The translations under genes and the position numbers were made by a program. A DNA stretch of 64,000 bases, taken from NCBI GenBank assembly GCA_017473115.1, contig JAFUNC010000017.1, positions 1 to 64,000 of the forward strand, read 5' to 3'. Each line of letters opens with the position of its first letter. Position 1 is the first letter of the stretch. This document shows, in pieces, positions 17,290-25,805 of this stretch. The notes beneath the pieces were generated by a model. That model was not told where the DNA came from. It did not search any database and was given only the letters and a program-made list of their open reading frames with translations. The DNA comes from Lachnospiraceae bacterium. GTDB taxonomy: Bacteria > Bacillota > Clostridia > Lachnospirales > Lachnospiraceae.

Positions 17290-20200
17290 ATGATTCATTT
17301 ATATACCAATTCCGGTCAGGAAGACACACAAGTGAATACAACGTATACAAGACCTGTGGAAACAAACGCATCCCGCGTAATCAAAGCCACGGATTTTGCG
17401 ATGTCCATCACCGGAAAAAATGCAGAATTCTCTGCCTATGAAGGACAGGGCAAAAATTTGCAGGATATTATGAAAAGTGCCGGAGTAACGGATGTCACCA
17501 CAAACCGCAATTATATGACGATAATGTCAAATTCATTATCGGATGAAGATTATGCAGAATTGGTCAAAGAAGGCTACAAACCGGGCGAAACTTCGGTGGA
17601 AACCGCGGTTACGGTAGTAGATGAAATCAAAGCCAAACTTGCACAAAGCGGTGTTATTATAGAAGGTTACAATGATGACTTGTCTGATGAGGTGTTGCAG
17701 GAAATTACCGGCAGTGAAAGCGTTGCCAATGCAGTAAAAAAAGCATTCCGTGAAGCCGACATTCCCATGACAAGAGACAATGTACAAAATGCGGCAGATA
17801 CCATGCAACTTGCCGGTGAAATTACGGAAATTACCGATGGAATGTGCGATTACCTGTTAAGAAACGGTATCGACCCTACCATCGACCACTTATACAGAGT
17901 ACGTTTTTCGGGGGCAGAAGTTTCCGAGAATATGGGCGGTTATTATTCGGACGATATCGGCGGATATATGACAAAGCAGTCATCAGATTATGATTGGAAG
18001 GGAATGGAGGCCCGTTTGTCACAGACCATTGAGAATGCCGGACTGGATGTTAGCGAAGAGACCTTAAAAGAAGCACAGTGGTTGGTAAAAAGCGGAATTT
18101 TATTCAATGAAACCAATATAAAAATTCTTCACGATTTAAAAGAATTGCAACTTCCCATGTCCGAGGAAGACGTGGCAAAATGCATTGCCAATGCCATTGC
18201 GGACGGTAAGGAAGCGAAAGAAGCATATTTTAGTAATCACGAAAGTAAACTGGCGGAAGCCGTACAGATTTATGAAGAAGTGCAGACTTTTAGAATGGAA
18301 GCGGTCCAAGTAGTGGTGGAAAGCGGTAAGGCTTTGAACATCAGGGAACTTCGTGTAGCGATGCAGTCCATTCATATAGAAGGAGCGGTTAGTGAAAACG
18401 GAATCAGCCTCTCCGTAGAGATGAGCGGAGCAAATGTGGAAAGCGTGGCAAGTTTAACAGCCACTGACAATGAGAATCCGGATCTGACAAAGGCAATGCG
18501 TATACTGGAAGAAACCAGACTTGCCATGACCGTGGAGAATAACTACAGGTTGATGAAACTTGGTTATCAGATTGAAACCACGGAACTTTCGCAGTTGGTG
18601 GAAGATTTGAAAATGGTGGAAGCGCAGAAGCAGAACACCTTATTCCCCAAAGATACAGAGGCGGCGCAGAAGGCTACTTTATGGCAGGCAACAAATGACA
18701 AACTTGTCACATTGGCTTTTATGCCGGCAGCAACCGTTGGTAAAATTGTACAGGCAGAAGGCGTGCATACAATATCCGCAGTTCATGATATGGGCGAAGC
18801 CCTACGTCAGAACTATATCAAAGCCGGTGAGCAGTACGAACTGCTTGGCACGGAAATTCGTAAAGATTTAGGCGATTCCATTGCAAAGGCATTTACGAAT
18901 GTAGATGATATTTTGCAGGATTTAAATTTGGAGATAAATGCAACGAACCGCAGAGCGGTGCGGATTCTCGGTTATAACAGCATGGAGATTACGGTATCCA
19001 ACATTGAGGATGTACGTGATGCGGATGCAGGGCTGCAACGCATAATGAACAAGATGACACCTGCGTCAACTTTGCAATTGATCCGGGATGGTGTGAATCC
19101 GTTGGAAACGGATTTGGCAACACTTGAGAATCAATTGGATCTCTATGAAACATCCATTGAACAGACAGCGGAGAAGTACAGTAAGTTCCTTTTTAAATTA
19201 GATAAAAATAACGGAATTACACCGGAAGAAAGAGAATCTTACATAGGCATTTATCGTCTTTTACATCAGATTGAGAAGGCGGATGGCGCATTGGTAGGGA
19301 ATCTTTTAAGCCAAGGTGCGGAAATGACGTTTAAGAACCTTTTATCCGCGATGCGAAGCGGTAAAAGCACCGGAATGGATTACAGTATAGATGACAGTTT
19401 TGGTGCTATGACAAAGGCGGCAGGTTTTGAATTCAGTATCAGCAATCAGATTCTCGCAGGATTTGAAAAGGCTTTAATCGGTGAAGACGATGTCAATGCC
19501 GAAATAATGGCAGAAGATTTGACTGAACTTCGGGAAGTGCTTGCCGGCAATCACATAGATGCAGTGGAAGAACTGATGTATTATGAACAGGATGTGACAC
19601 CGGATCATATACAGGCGATGGAGACCCTGCTTCAGATGCCGGAAACAGCACAGAATGCCTGGAGTATTTTCCAAAATGCAGCACAAAGCAATCAATCCGG
19701 CAGTCGCGATAAGAAGAAAGCGGCGGAAGGTAATGTTGAAACAACAGATACCAATATTTCCGGACAAGAAGAAATTGGTGCTTTGGAAGATGCGGTATTT
19801 GCTCTGCAGGAGGCGTTTACAGATCAGGAAAGTGTACAGGATGCATACAGTGAATTGTTAAAGCAGACCGAAATGATTTTGGAAGACACTATTATGCAAG
19901 GCGACGCAAACCGCTTGGATATTAAGTCTATGACAACGGCTTTTAAACAGATTTCTTTTATCGGAAACCTGATGCGGGAAGAGAACTATGAAATCCCGGC
20001 TTTTATCGGTGGTAAACTTCAGGGAATCCGGGTTAAAATTATTCATAAGGGTGAAAGTGACGGTAATGTCATAGCCACTCTTTCTACCGAAAAATTCGGT
20101 AATATTGTAGCACAGTTCAGGCTCACGGAGGAGAAAGTACAGGGCTACATCGCATGCGACAGTGAAGAGGGCACGGAGGCTCTTAAGGCTGACGGAAGGT

Positions 20201-20385
20201 TTGAGAATGAACTTGCGGCAGCAGGCAAAGAAGCAGGCGATATCAGATATCTCTACAGTGAGAAACTGGACGGAACCTTTTTGTATCGTAGACATGACAA
20301 GAGTGTCAATGATGGCGGTTCGACCAGAGACTTATATGAAACGGCTAAATTATTTATTATGAGTATGCAGGATACGGAAAGGTAA
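17290..20385 (+). CDS. DUF6240-like flagellar-locus protein, possible FliK-type C-terminus
   Basis: 1,032 aa from the ATG at 17290, chosen for its GAGGTG ribosome site; a GTG ten codons earlier lacks one. It is a long, mostly helical, acidic protein without signal peptide or membrane segment. The N-terminal third repeats pairs of helices around short LxxGI/DP turns (LLRNGIDPTIDHLYRVRFSG). Residues of about 900-1030 (IRVKIIHKGESDGNVIATL ... GNIVAQFRLTEEKVQGYIA) are beta-rich and resemble the C-terminal domain of hook-length control protein FliK. The next gene is flagellin, 9 bases away. A role in flagellar assembly or length control is inferred from this context. Very large for FliK (usually 300-600 aa). 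Confidence 0.65.
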   Translation: MIHLYTNSGQEDTQVNTTYTRPVETNASRVIKATDFAMSITGKNAEFSAYEGQGKNLQDIMKSAGVTDVTTNRNYMTIMSNSLSDEDYAELVKEGYKPGETSVETAVTVVDEIKAKLAQSGVIIEGYNDDLSDEVLQEITGSESVANAVKKAFREADIPMTRDNVQNAADTMQLAGEITEITDGMCDYLLRNGIDPTIDHLYRVRFSGAEVSENMGGYYSDDIGGYMTKQSSDYDWKGMEARLSQTIENAGLDVSEETLKEAQWLVKSGILFNETNIKILHDLKELQLPMSEEDVAKCIANAIADGKEAKEAYFSNHESKLAEAVQIYEEVQTFRMEAVQVVVESGKALNIRELRVAMQSIHIEGAVSENGISLSVEMSGANVESVASLTATDNENPDLTKAMRILEETRLAMTVENNYRLMKLGYQIETTELSQLVEDLKMVEAQKQNTLFPKDTEAAQKATLWQATNDKLVTLAFMPAATVGKIVQAEGVHTISAVHDMGEALRQNYIKAGEQYELLGTEIRKDLGDSIAKAFTNVDDILQDLNLEINATNRRAVRILGYNSMEITVSNIEDVRDADAGLQRIMNKMTPASTLQLIRDGVNPLETDLATLENQLDLYETSIEQTAEKYSKFLFKLDKNNGITPEERESYIGIYRLLHQIEKADGALVGNLLSQGAEMTFKNLLSAMRSGKSTGMDYSIDDSFGAMTKAAGFEFSISNQILAGFEKALIGEDDVNAEIMAEDLTELREVLAGNHIDAVEELMYYEQDVTPDHIQAMETLLQMPETAQNAWSIFQNAAQSNQSGSRDKKKAAEGNVETTDTNISGQEEIGALEDAVFALQEAFTDQESVQDAYSELLKQTEMILEDTIMQGDANRLDIKSMTTAFKQISFIGNLMREENYEIPAFIGGKLQGIRVKIIHKGESDGNVIATLSTEKFGNIVAQFRLTEEKVQGYIACDSEEGTEALKADGRFENELAAAGKEAGDIRYLYSEKLDGTFLYRRHDKSVNDGGSTRDLYETAKLFIMSMQDTER

Positions 20386-20394
20386 GGTGACAAT

Positions 20395-21504
20395 ATGAGT
20401 TTAAGAGTTTCACAGAATATTTCAGCAATTACGGCGCAGAATGCGTTACACAGAACAGACAGCAAGTTATCACAGTCTTTGGAAAGATTGTCTTCCGGAT
20501 TGAAGATTAATCATGCAAAAGACAATCCGGCGGGTGTGGCAATTGCCAAGAGAATGAATTCCCAGATTAAGGGACTTTCCATCGCAGGTGACAATGCCAG
20601 CGATGCAATCTCCATCGTGGAAACTGCGGAAGGTGCAATGAGTGAAATTCATGCAATGCTTCAGAGAATGAACGAACTCGCGGTAAGTGCAGCAAACGGA
20701 ACCAAGAATGATGAAGACCGTGAAATGATTGATGCGGAAATTAAGCAGTTAAAAGAAGAAATCACAAGAATCGCAAAGGATACCGAATTTAACGGACGTC
20801 CTCTCCTGGACGGCGGATTTGACTTGAGAGGTTACTCCAGCGATCCTAATGTGGAAGTGCTGTATTACTCTGATGAAGTCGCAGTGAAAGATTATACAAT
20901 CTCCGGAATTGCAACGTCAACAGATGCAGACGGGAACCTGGTGGTAGACAGTTTAACCCTTCTTACGGCAGGCGACAATGCGTTCCCCGTAGATGCACAG
21001 TATGAGGTGGATGGGGATGTTGTAACCATCAAAGCAGCAAATGATTTTGAAATGAAACTGAAGGTCAAAGGTGCGCCGAACGGTGCAGTAAACCTTGATA
21101 TGACAGGTATTGGTGCTATGCGTATGCAGATCGGTACGGAAGAAGGACAGGTATTGGAGATGCGTATTCCTGCCATCAGCCTTGAATTAATGGGCATTGA
21201 AAATATCAGCATTGATACCGTAGAAGGTGCAAATGATGCCATAACCAGAATTGAAGCAGCAATAAATTATGTTTCTTCTGCACGTTCCAGATTGGGTGCA
21301 TACCAGAACCGTTTGGAATCTACTTCAGCCAGCTTGGATGTTACACATGAAAATATGACCACATCCTACTCACGTATCATGGATGTGGATATGGCCGGTG
21401 AAATGACCGAATACACCAATCAACAGGTGCTTTCTCAGGCAGGTACATCCATGCTTGCCCAGGCGAACGAAAGACCGCAGCAGGTTTTACAGTTGTTGCA
21501 GTAA
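20395..21504 (+). CDS. Flagellin
   Basis: 369 aa, filament subunit exported by the flagellar type III apparatus. The conserved N-terminal D0/D1 helices span residues 1-145 (SLRVSQNISAITAQNAL, LERLSSGLKINHAKDNPAG). A short variable D2-like insert of about residues 150-265 follows. The C-terminal D1/D0 helices end in QANERPQQVLQLLQ. Its ribosome site AAGGTGA overlaps the stop of the upstream gene, so it can be co-transcribed. FliS follows 16 bases later. The C-terminal ...QQVLQLLQ segment is the region bound by FliS in other systems. I leave the symbol blank because fliC and hag are both used. Confidence 0.96.
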   Translation: MSLRVSQNISAITAQNALHRTDSKLSQSLERLSSGLKINHAKDNPAGVAIAKRMNSQIKGLSIAGDNASDAISIVETAEGAMSEIHAMLQRMNELAVSAANGTKNDEDREMIDAEIKQLKEEITRIAKDTEFNGRPLLDGGFDLRGYSSDPNVEVLYYSDEVAVKDYTISGIATSTDADGNLVVDSLTLLTAGDNAFPVDAQYEVDGDVVTIKAANDFEMKLKVKGAPNGAVNLDMTGIGAMRMQIGTEEGQVLEMRIPAISLELMGIENISIDTVEGANDAITRIEAAINYVSSARSRLGAYQNRLESTSASLDVTHENMTTSYSRIMDVDMAGEMTEYTNQQVLSQAGTSMLAQANERPQQVLQLLQ

Positions 21505-21520
21505 TTAAGGGGGAAGCAGT

Positions 21521-21997
21521 ATGACCAACGAACAGAAACAGTCTTATACCCTCCGCATTTCCCAGGCAAATAAAAGCGGATTAGTGGTGATTTTATATGA
21601 GATGTTTGAAGATTATGTGAAAGAAGCAAAGGTAAGTTTACAAGCCGGTGACAGACAGGCCTTAAAGTTAAGTCTGAACAAAGCCAGAGGCTGCGTAAAC
21701 GAACTGATGGAATCTTTGCATCCGGAATATGAGGTTGCACAGAATCTTCTTCAACTTTATCTTTATGTATATCGCGAACTGTTAAAGTGTGAAATGCGCA
21801 AAGATGACGTACATCTTGAGAACGCGTTAAAAGTAATGGTTCCCTTAAAAGAAACGTATGCCACAGTCAGTGCCGATGATGATTCGCCTGCGGTTATGAG
21901 TAATGCACAGACCGTAGTGGCGGGACTTACCTATGGTCGTAATGACTTAAACGAAAGTATGGCAGACCAGGGTGCATCCAGAGGTTTTTACGTATAA
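21521..21997 (+). CDS. fliS: FliS-type flagellin chaperone
   Basis: 158 aa and helical. It begins with the FliS-like pattern QSYTLRISQANKSGLVVILYEMFEDYVKEA, where the canonical protein has Y...V.TASPEELVLMLYDG. Four helices follow. It probably caps the flagellin C-terminus before export. It is longer than usual FliS (about 130 aa) and diverged in the first helix. Its position directly behind flagellin, with GGGGGAAG as ribosome site, supports the call. Its last 10 bases overlap the convergent DUF2508 gene. Confidence 0.8.
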   Translation: MTNEQKQSYTLRISQANKSGLVVILYEMFEDYVKEAKVSLQAGDRQALKLSLNKARGCVNELMESLHPEYEVAQNLLQLYLYVYRELLKCEMRKDDVHLENALKVMVPLKETYATVSADDDSPAVMSNAQTVVAGLTYGRNDLNESMADQGASRGFYV

Positions 21998-22293
21998 ATT
22001 GCAGGTGTTTCCGGCAGAAAAATTCGATTGGGCGAAGAAGGGAGTTCCGGTTCTTCATCCGTAACGTTATGAATTTTTTCAGCCTGTAAAAGCAGGTAAC
22101 GATAGCGTTTGAGCGCTGAATTTACCTGATAAATATAACAGTCAATCAAATCAGGGTCAGTTGCATTGTCAAAGCCGCAATAGGCGCTTTCCAATGCAAT
22201 CATGGCCTTTTTGATTTCTTCCCGAAGGAGTTCATCGTTGTCGGTTTCGCCGGGTGTGGTTTCATAGTCTAACTGACAATAAGCAATCTGCAT
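21988..22293 (-). CDS. YaaL-like DUF2508 family protein
   Basis: 101 aa from the ATG at 22293, which has AAAGGAG on the minus strand; an ATG seven codons earlier has no ribosome site. The core EEIKKAMIALESAYCGFDNATDPDLIDCYIYQVNSALKRYRYLLLQA matches the DUF2508 (YaaL) pattern. In Bacillus, yaaL sits beside bofA, and here a BofA-like gene is the divergent neighbour, which supports the assignment. The C-terminal 20 residues are Pro-rich. Function unknown. Confidence 0.7.
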   Translation of the reverse strand: MQIAYCQLDYETTPGETDNDELLREEIKKAMIALESAYCGFDNATDPDLIDCYIYQVNSALKRYRYLLLQAEKIHNVTDEEPELPSSPNRIFLPETPAIYT

Positions 22294-22331
22294 AGAAGAA
22301 TGCTCCTTTTCCATAATATTTAACCAATCTG

Positions 22332-22357
22332 CCGCCGGTCAAAAGCCGGCGGTCTTT
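22332..22357. terminator. GC-rich hairpin with T-run
   Basis: CCGCCGG at 22332-22338 pairs with CCGGCGG at 22346-22352 and is followed by TCTTTT. On the plus strand it would stop transcription coming from flagellin/FliS. On the minus strand it lies just upstream of the DUF2508 gene. Confidence 0.7.
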
Positions 22358-22490
22358 TCATGGATATTGTCAGTATTACCGGATTTGCAGTAATTATACA
22401 TTTTTTGGAAAAGATAAAAGTTGGAACTCATAATTGCCGGGGTTTGTACATATACTGGCATAGAAAAGCATAAAACAAACAAGGTGAAAA

Positions 22491-22772
22491 ATGACATCCA
22501 TCAATCTTCCCATTCTTATTATCACTGTGGCATCCGTTCTTTTGGTTCTTCTGATCGGACGTAAAAGACCGGACTATGCGGTGAATTTTTTTCTGCGCAT
22601 CGGGTTGTGTTATGTGGCAATTTACTTTATTAACGATGCCCTGCTGGATAAGGGAATTGAGATGTGTGTGGCAATGAATGCCGTGACATTTTTGGTGTGC
22701 GGATTTCTTGGCTTTCCCGGACTGTTTCTTTTGTATGGATTGGTGGTGTGGGGCTATTTTATAGGGATGTAA
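22491..22772 (+). CDS. BofA family protein (pro-sigma-K processing inhibitor-like)
   Basis: 93 aa and strongly hydrophobic, with helices at about residues 5-20, 28-48 and 58-90. The C-terminal part AMNAVTFLVCGFLGFPGLFLLYGLVVW matches the BofA signature N.VT....G.LG.PG. In Bacillus, BofA inhibits the SpoIVFB protease that activates sigma-K. Many Clostridia keep BofA-like proteins whose target is unknown. AAGGTGAA precedes the ATG. It diverges from the YaaL-like gene, its usual neighbour. Confidence 0.75.
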   Translation: MTSINLPILIITVASVLLVLLIGRKRPDYAVNFFLRIGLCYVAIYFINDALLDKGIEMCVAMNAVTFLVCGFLGFPGLFLLYGLVVWGYFIGM

Positions 22773-23084
22773 CTACGGTATTGTGCTGTATTAAATTTGG
22801 ATAAAAGTATTTGTTTTTCAAAAATTTTTAAAATCTTTGGCACTTGATTTTGTTAGAAGAATTAAGGGTTTTCAGGTCTGTTAAAAAGTTTGTTGAGGAA
22901 AAAGTTGTTGGATTTTAACAAAGTTAAAAAACCTTTCAAAAACCACTTTACATTTCAAAAAATTGAATCTATAATGCAAAACACAACGAAGCAGTTCGGC
23001 TCGTTGTTCTAGCGCTAAAGTAAAAGCAGAGTTCTCTGCAAAATTTCCAAAAATATTTTTAATTTCATAGTAGGAGGTAATCTT
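22773..23084 (+). promoter_or_regulatory. Promoter and structured leader of the Tad pilus operon
   Basis: No gene lies in this stretch. TTTACA at 22947-22952 and TATAAT at 22970-22975, 17 bp apart, form a near-perfect sigma-A promoter. The transcript leader of about 100 bases contains two hairpins: ACAACGA pairing with TCGTTGT (about 22982-23009), and GCAGAG pairing with CTCTGC (about 23027-23040). An AGGAGG then follows at 23072-23077. The leader matches no riboswitch class I can recognise by eye. Confidence 0.75.
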
Positions 23085-23609
23085 ATTGTAGTTTTACTGA
23101 TGCTTTTGTTGGCGGCGGTAATTACGGACTTATCGTTTACCCGCATACCGAATTTAATTATTATAACAGGTTTGATTATCGGTGTCTTTTATCGGGTTTT
23201 GTGTCTTGGTGACAGAAATTACTTATTTATTATTGTAGGTATTTTGCTGCCTGTCGTTTTGTTTTTTCCGCTGTTTCTTATACGTGCCATGGGTGCGGGA
23301 GATATTAAATTATTTGCTGTGACCGGTGCCTTTTTTACCATAAAAGAGAATACAAAATGTGTTATTTTAGCGATTTTAATTGCAGGAGCGATTGCGTTGC
23401 TTAAACTATTTTTTGAGAGGAATGTAAGAAAACGTTTAAAGTATTTGTTCTTATATTTTGGAAATATGTTTCGACATGCGATAACCGGAAACTTTTTGGG
23501 AATTCCGTATATTAATACTGAAGACAAAATTGTGGTGAAAGAAGCAGGAATTAAGTTTTCTGTTCCGATTCTTTTGGGAGCGATTGTGGTTATGGGAGGA
23601 AGTTTATGA
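23085..23609 (+). CDS. Prepilin peptidase, A24 family (TadV/CpaA-like)
   Basis: Aspartic protease of the membrane that cleaves Flp prepilins. The active-site pair is visible: Asp in AVITDLSFTRIPN and Asp in the GxGD motif of RAMGAGDIKLF. There are four to six hydrophobic helices. The start is open. The AGGAGG at 23072-23077 is spaced 7 bases from an ATT at 23085, giving (M)VVLLMLLLAAVITD, which matches the usual start of this family. The first ATG (23100) is 22 bases from that site. I therefore place the start at ATT, about 174 aa. First gene of the Tad cluster, overlapping the next by ATGA. Confidence 0.85.
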   Translation: MVVLLMLLLAAVITDLSFTRIPNLIIITGLIIGVFYRVLCLGDRNYLFIIVGILLPVVLFFPLFLIRAMGAGDIKLFAVTGAFFTIKENTKCVILAILIAGAIALLKLFFERNVRKRLKYLFLYFGNMFRHAITGNFLGIPYINTEDKIVVKEAGIKFSVPILLGAIVVMGGSL

Positions 23610-24613
23610 GAAAAAAACAAATTGTATTCTGCGACAGCAATATAGTATATGCAGAGCGTTTGCAGGAGTATGTAACGGAAGAGAAAACGCTTCCCTGCCA
23701 ATCTGATTTTTATACGGATTGGAAACGATGCAGAGAATTTCTTTCGAAGGCTAAAGTTACGGCCTGTATTGTATCAGAAGATTTAGAGAAATATTTTAAG
23801 GAAGATAAAGAGATTCGGGAGAGCGCAGAACATTGGTTACTATTATGTGAGGAAAAAGAAGATGAAAATGATACAAGTATTTTCCGTTACCAAAGTGTGG
23901 ATGCCCTTTTAAGGCAGATAGGAGATGCGATAGGTATCAAAGGGAGAACGGCAGCAAACCAAACGGCAGGGGGAATTGCCAAATTGATTGGAGTATATAC
24001 ACCGGTCGGACGCTGTTTACAGACCTCATTTTCGCTGGTACTGGGGCAGATGCTGGCGTCAAGATACAAGGTATTATATCTTAATTTCGAAGCCTACTCG
24101 GGCTTTACGCAAATGATGCAACAAAATTTCAATGCTGATATGGCAGATCTGTTATTTTTTCTAAAGAATTTATCAAAAGATTTTTCGCAACAATTTTCAG
24201 GTATGAAGCAAAATATCAACGGATTGGATTATATCCCGCCGGCATTTTCTTATATGGATATATCTTCCATTTTGCCAAATGAATGGGAGCATTTTCTGAC
24301 AACACTGGGGGAATTGGGAGAATATGACTATATTATTTTGGATTTAACGGACTATGTACAGGGATTGTATCAGATTCTCCGCAATTGCTCTTACGTTTAC
24401 ACAATAACAAGAAACGAAGGAAGAGCATTGGCTAAAATTGCTCATTATGAGGAAGTGCTCAAGGAGTTGTCTTATGAGGATATCCTGGAAAAAACGCGAA
24501 AATGTTCATTTCCCATATACCGGCAACTGCCTGCAGAACCGGAGGATTTGCTTTATTCGGAATTGGCGGATTATGCAAGAAAAATATTAAGAGAGGATTT
24601 TGATTTTACATGA
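23606..24613 (+). CDS. TadZ/CpaE-like ParA-type protein with degenerate P-loop
   Basis: 335 aa. The N-terminal 120 residues look like a pseudo-receiver domain (KQIVFCDSNIVYAERLQEYV). A ParA/MinD-like domain follows. Where Walker A would stand (KGGxGKT), the sequence is GVYTPVGRCLQTSFS, without the catalytic Lys-Thr pair. The Walker B-like strand YDYIILDLTD is kept. TadZ proteins localise the pilus machine to a site in the cell, and loss of ATPase residues is known within that family. Overlaps its neighbours by ATGA at both ends, indicating tight coupling with the peptidase and the CpaF ATPase. Confidence 0.8.
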   Translation: MRKKQIVFCDSNIVYAERLQEYVTEEKTLPCQSDFYTDWKRCREFLSKAKVTACIVSEDLEKYFKEDKEIRESAEHWLLLCEEKEDENDTSIFRYQSVDALLRQIGDAIGIKGRTAANQTAGGIAKLIGVYTPVGRCLQTSFSLVLGQMLASRYKVLYLNFEAYSGFTQMMQQNFNADMADLLFFLKNLSKDFSQQFSGMKQNINGLDYIPPAFSYMDISSILPNEWEHFLTTLGELGEYDYIILDLTDYVQGLYQILRNCSYVYTITRNEGRALAKIAHYEEVLKELSYEDILEKTRKCSFPIYRQLPAEPEDLLYSELADYARKILREDFDFT

Positions 24614-25803
24614 TAAAAGGGGAATTGAAGGAGGAGATTTATGACAGTGTAAGGGAAAATCTGGATTTATCCCGTGAAATGGAAGATGAAGAAATCCGGG
24701 AATTGATTTTTCGGGTTATTGCAGAAAATACAGGGGAACTGTATTTGAGTCTTTATGAAAAAGAAACGCTGGCAAAGGAAATTTTTGCATCCGTAAGAAA
24801 ACTGGATATTTTACAGGAACTTGTGGATGACGATGGAATTACGGAAATAATGATAAATGGTCCGGAAGATATTTTTATTGAGAAAAAAGGAGTTCTTATG
24901 AAGGCGGACAAACAGTTTGTTTCTGCGGAAAAGTTAGAGGATGTAATACAGCAAATTGTGGCGTCCTGTAACCGCGTTGTAAACGACAGTACTCCCATTG
25001 CCGATGCCAGACTTGTCAATGGTTCTCGTGTTAGCATTGTATTAAAACCGCCTGCTTTGAACGGACCGATTGTAACCATTCGTCGTTTTCCGGAAATTGC
25101 AATTACCATGGAAGATTATATCAGGTTTGGAGCAATCAGCCGTGAAGCAGCAGAGTTTTTACAAAAGGCGGTAACGTTTGGTTATAACATTTTTATATCC
25201 GGTGGAACCGGTGCGGGAAAGACTACGCTTTTGAATATTTTATCCGGATTTATTCCAAAAGACAGTCGAGTTATTACCATTGAGGACAGTGCAGAATTAC
25301 AAATAAAAGGGGTAGAAAATCTTGTAAGAATGGAAACCAGAAATGCTACTCGCGAAGGGTGCGAAGAAATCAGCATTCGGGATTTGATTAAAACTGCATT
25401 ACGAATGCGGCCGGATCGGATTATTGTGGGTGAGGTGCGTGGTGCAGAGGCATTCGATATGTTACAGGCAATGAATACCGGTCATGACGGAAGTTTATCG
25501 ACCGGTCATGCCAACAGTGCATCGGATATGTTGATGCGACTGGAAATGATGGTGTTGATGGCAAAAGAATTACCTTTATCGGCCATTCGCAGACAAATTG
25601 CATCCGGAATCGATATTTTGGTTCATTTGGGGAGAATGCGCGATAAAAGTCGAAAGGTTATGGAAATTTTGGAGATAAAGGGAGTTGCAGACAATGAAAT
25701 TATCACCAATCCGTTGTTTGTTTTGGAGGAGGATAAAAAAGGAAAATCTTCCCTGGTCAGAATTAATTCGTTACAGAATAGGTCAAAGTGGGCGGAGGAG
25801 TAG
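24610..25803 (+). CDS. CpaF/TadA-type secretion ATPase
   Basis: 397 aa. Cytoplasmic hexameric ATPase that drives Flp pilus assembly. Walker A is GGTGAGKTTLLN at about residues 197-208. The Asp box follows as RVITIEDSAEL, Walker B as RIIVGEVRGAEAFDML, and the His box as TGHDGSLSTGHANS. The N-terminal helical domain includes the family segment DDGITEIMINGPEDIFIEKKG. Length fits the family (380-450 aa). The start overlaps the stop of the tadZ-like gene (ATGA). Confidence 0.96.
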   Translation: MIKGELKEEIYDSVRENLDLSREMEDEEIRELIFRVIAENTGELYLSLYEKETLAKEIFASVRKLDILQELVDDDGITEIMINGPEDIFIEKKGVLMKADKQFVSAEKLEDVIQQIVASCNRVVNDSTPIADARLVNGSRVSIVLKPPALNGPIVTIRRFPEIAITMEDYIRFGAISREAAEFLQKAVTFGYNIFISGGTGAGKTTLLNILSGFIPKDSRVITIEDSAELQIKGVENLVRMETRNATREGCEEISIRDLIKTALRMRPDRIIVGEVRGAEAFDMLQAMNTGHDGSLSTGHANSASDMLMRLEMMVLMAKELPLSAIRRQIASGIDILVHLGRMRDKSRKVMEILEIKGVADNEIITNPLFVLEEDKKGKSSLVRINSLQNRSKWAEE

Positions 25804-25805
25804 CA

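Noticed and set aside
22976-23084. Leader of the Tad operon as a cyclic-di-GMP riboswitch
   Set aside because: The conserved GEMM core and tetraloop-receptor sequences are not visible; only two simple stems are seen.
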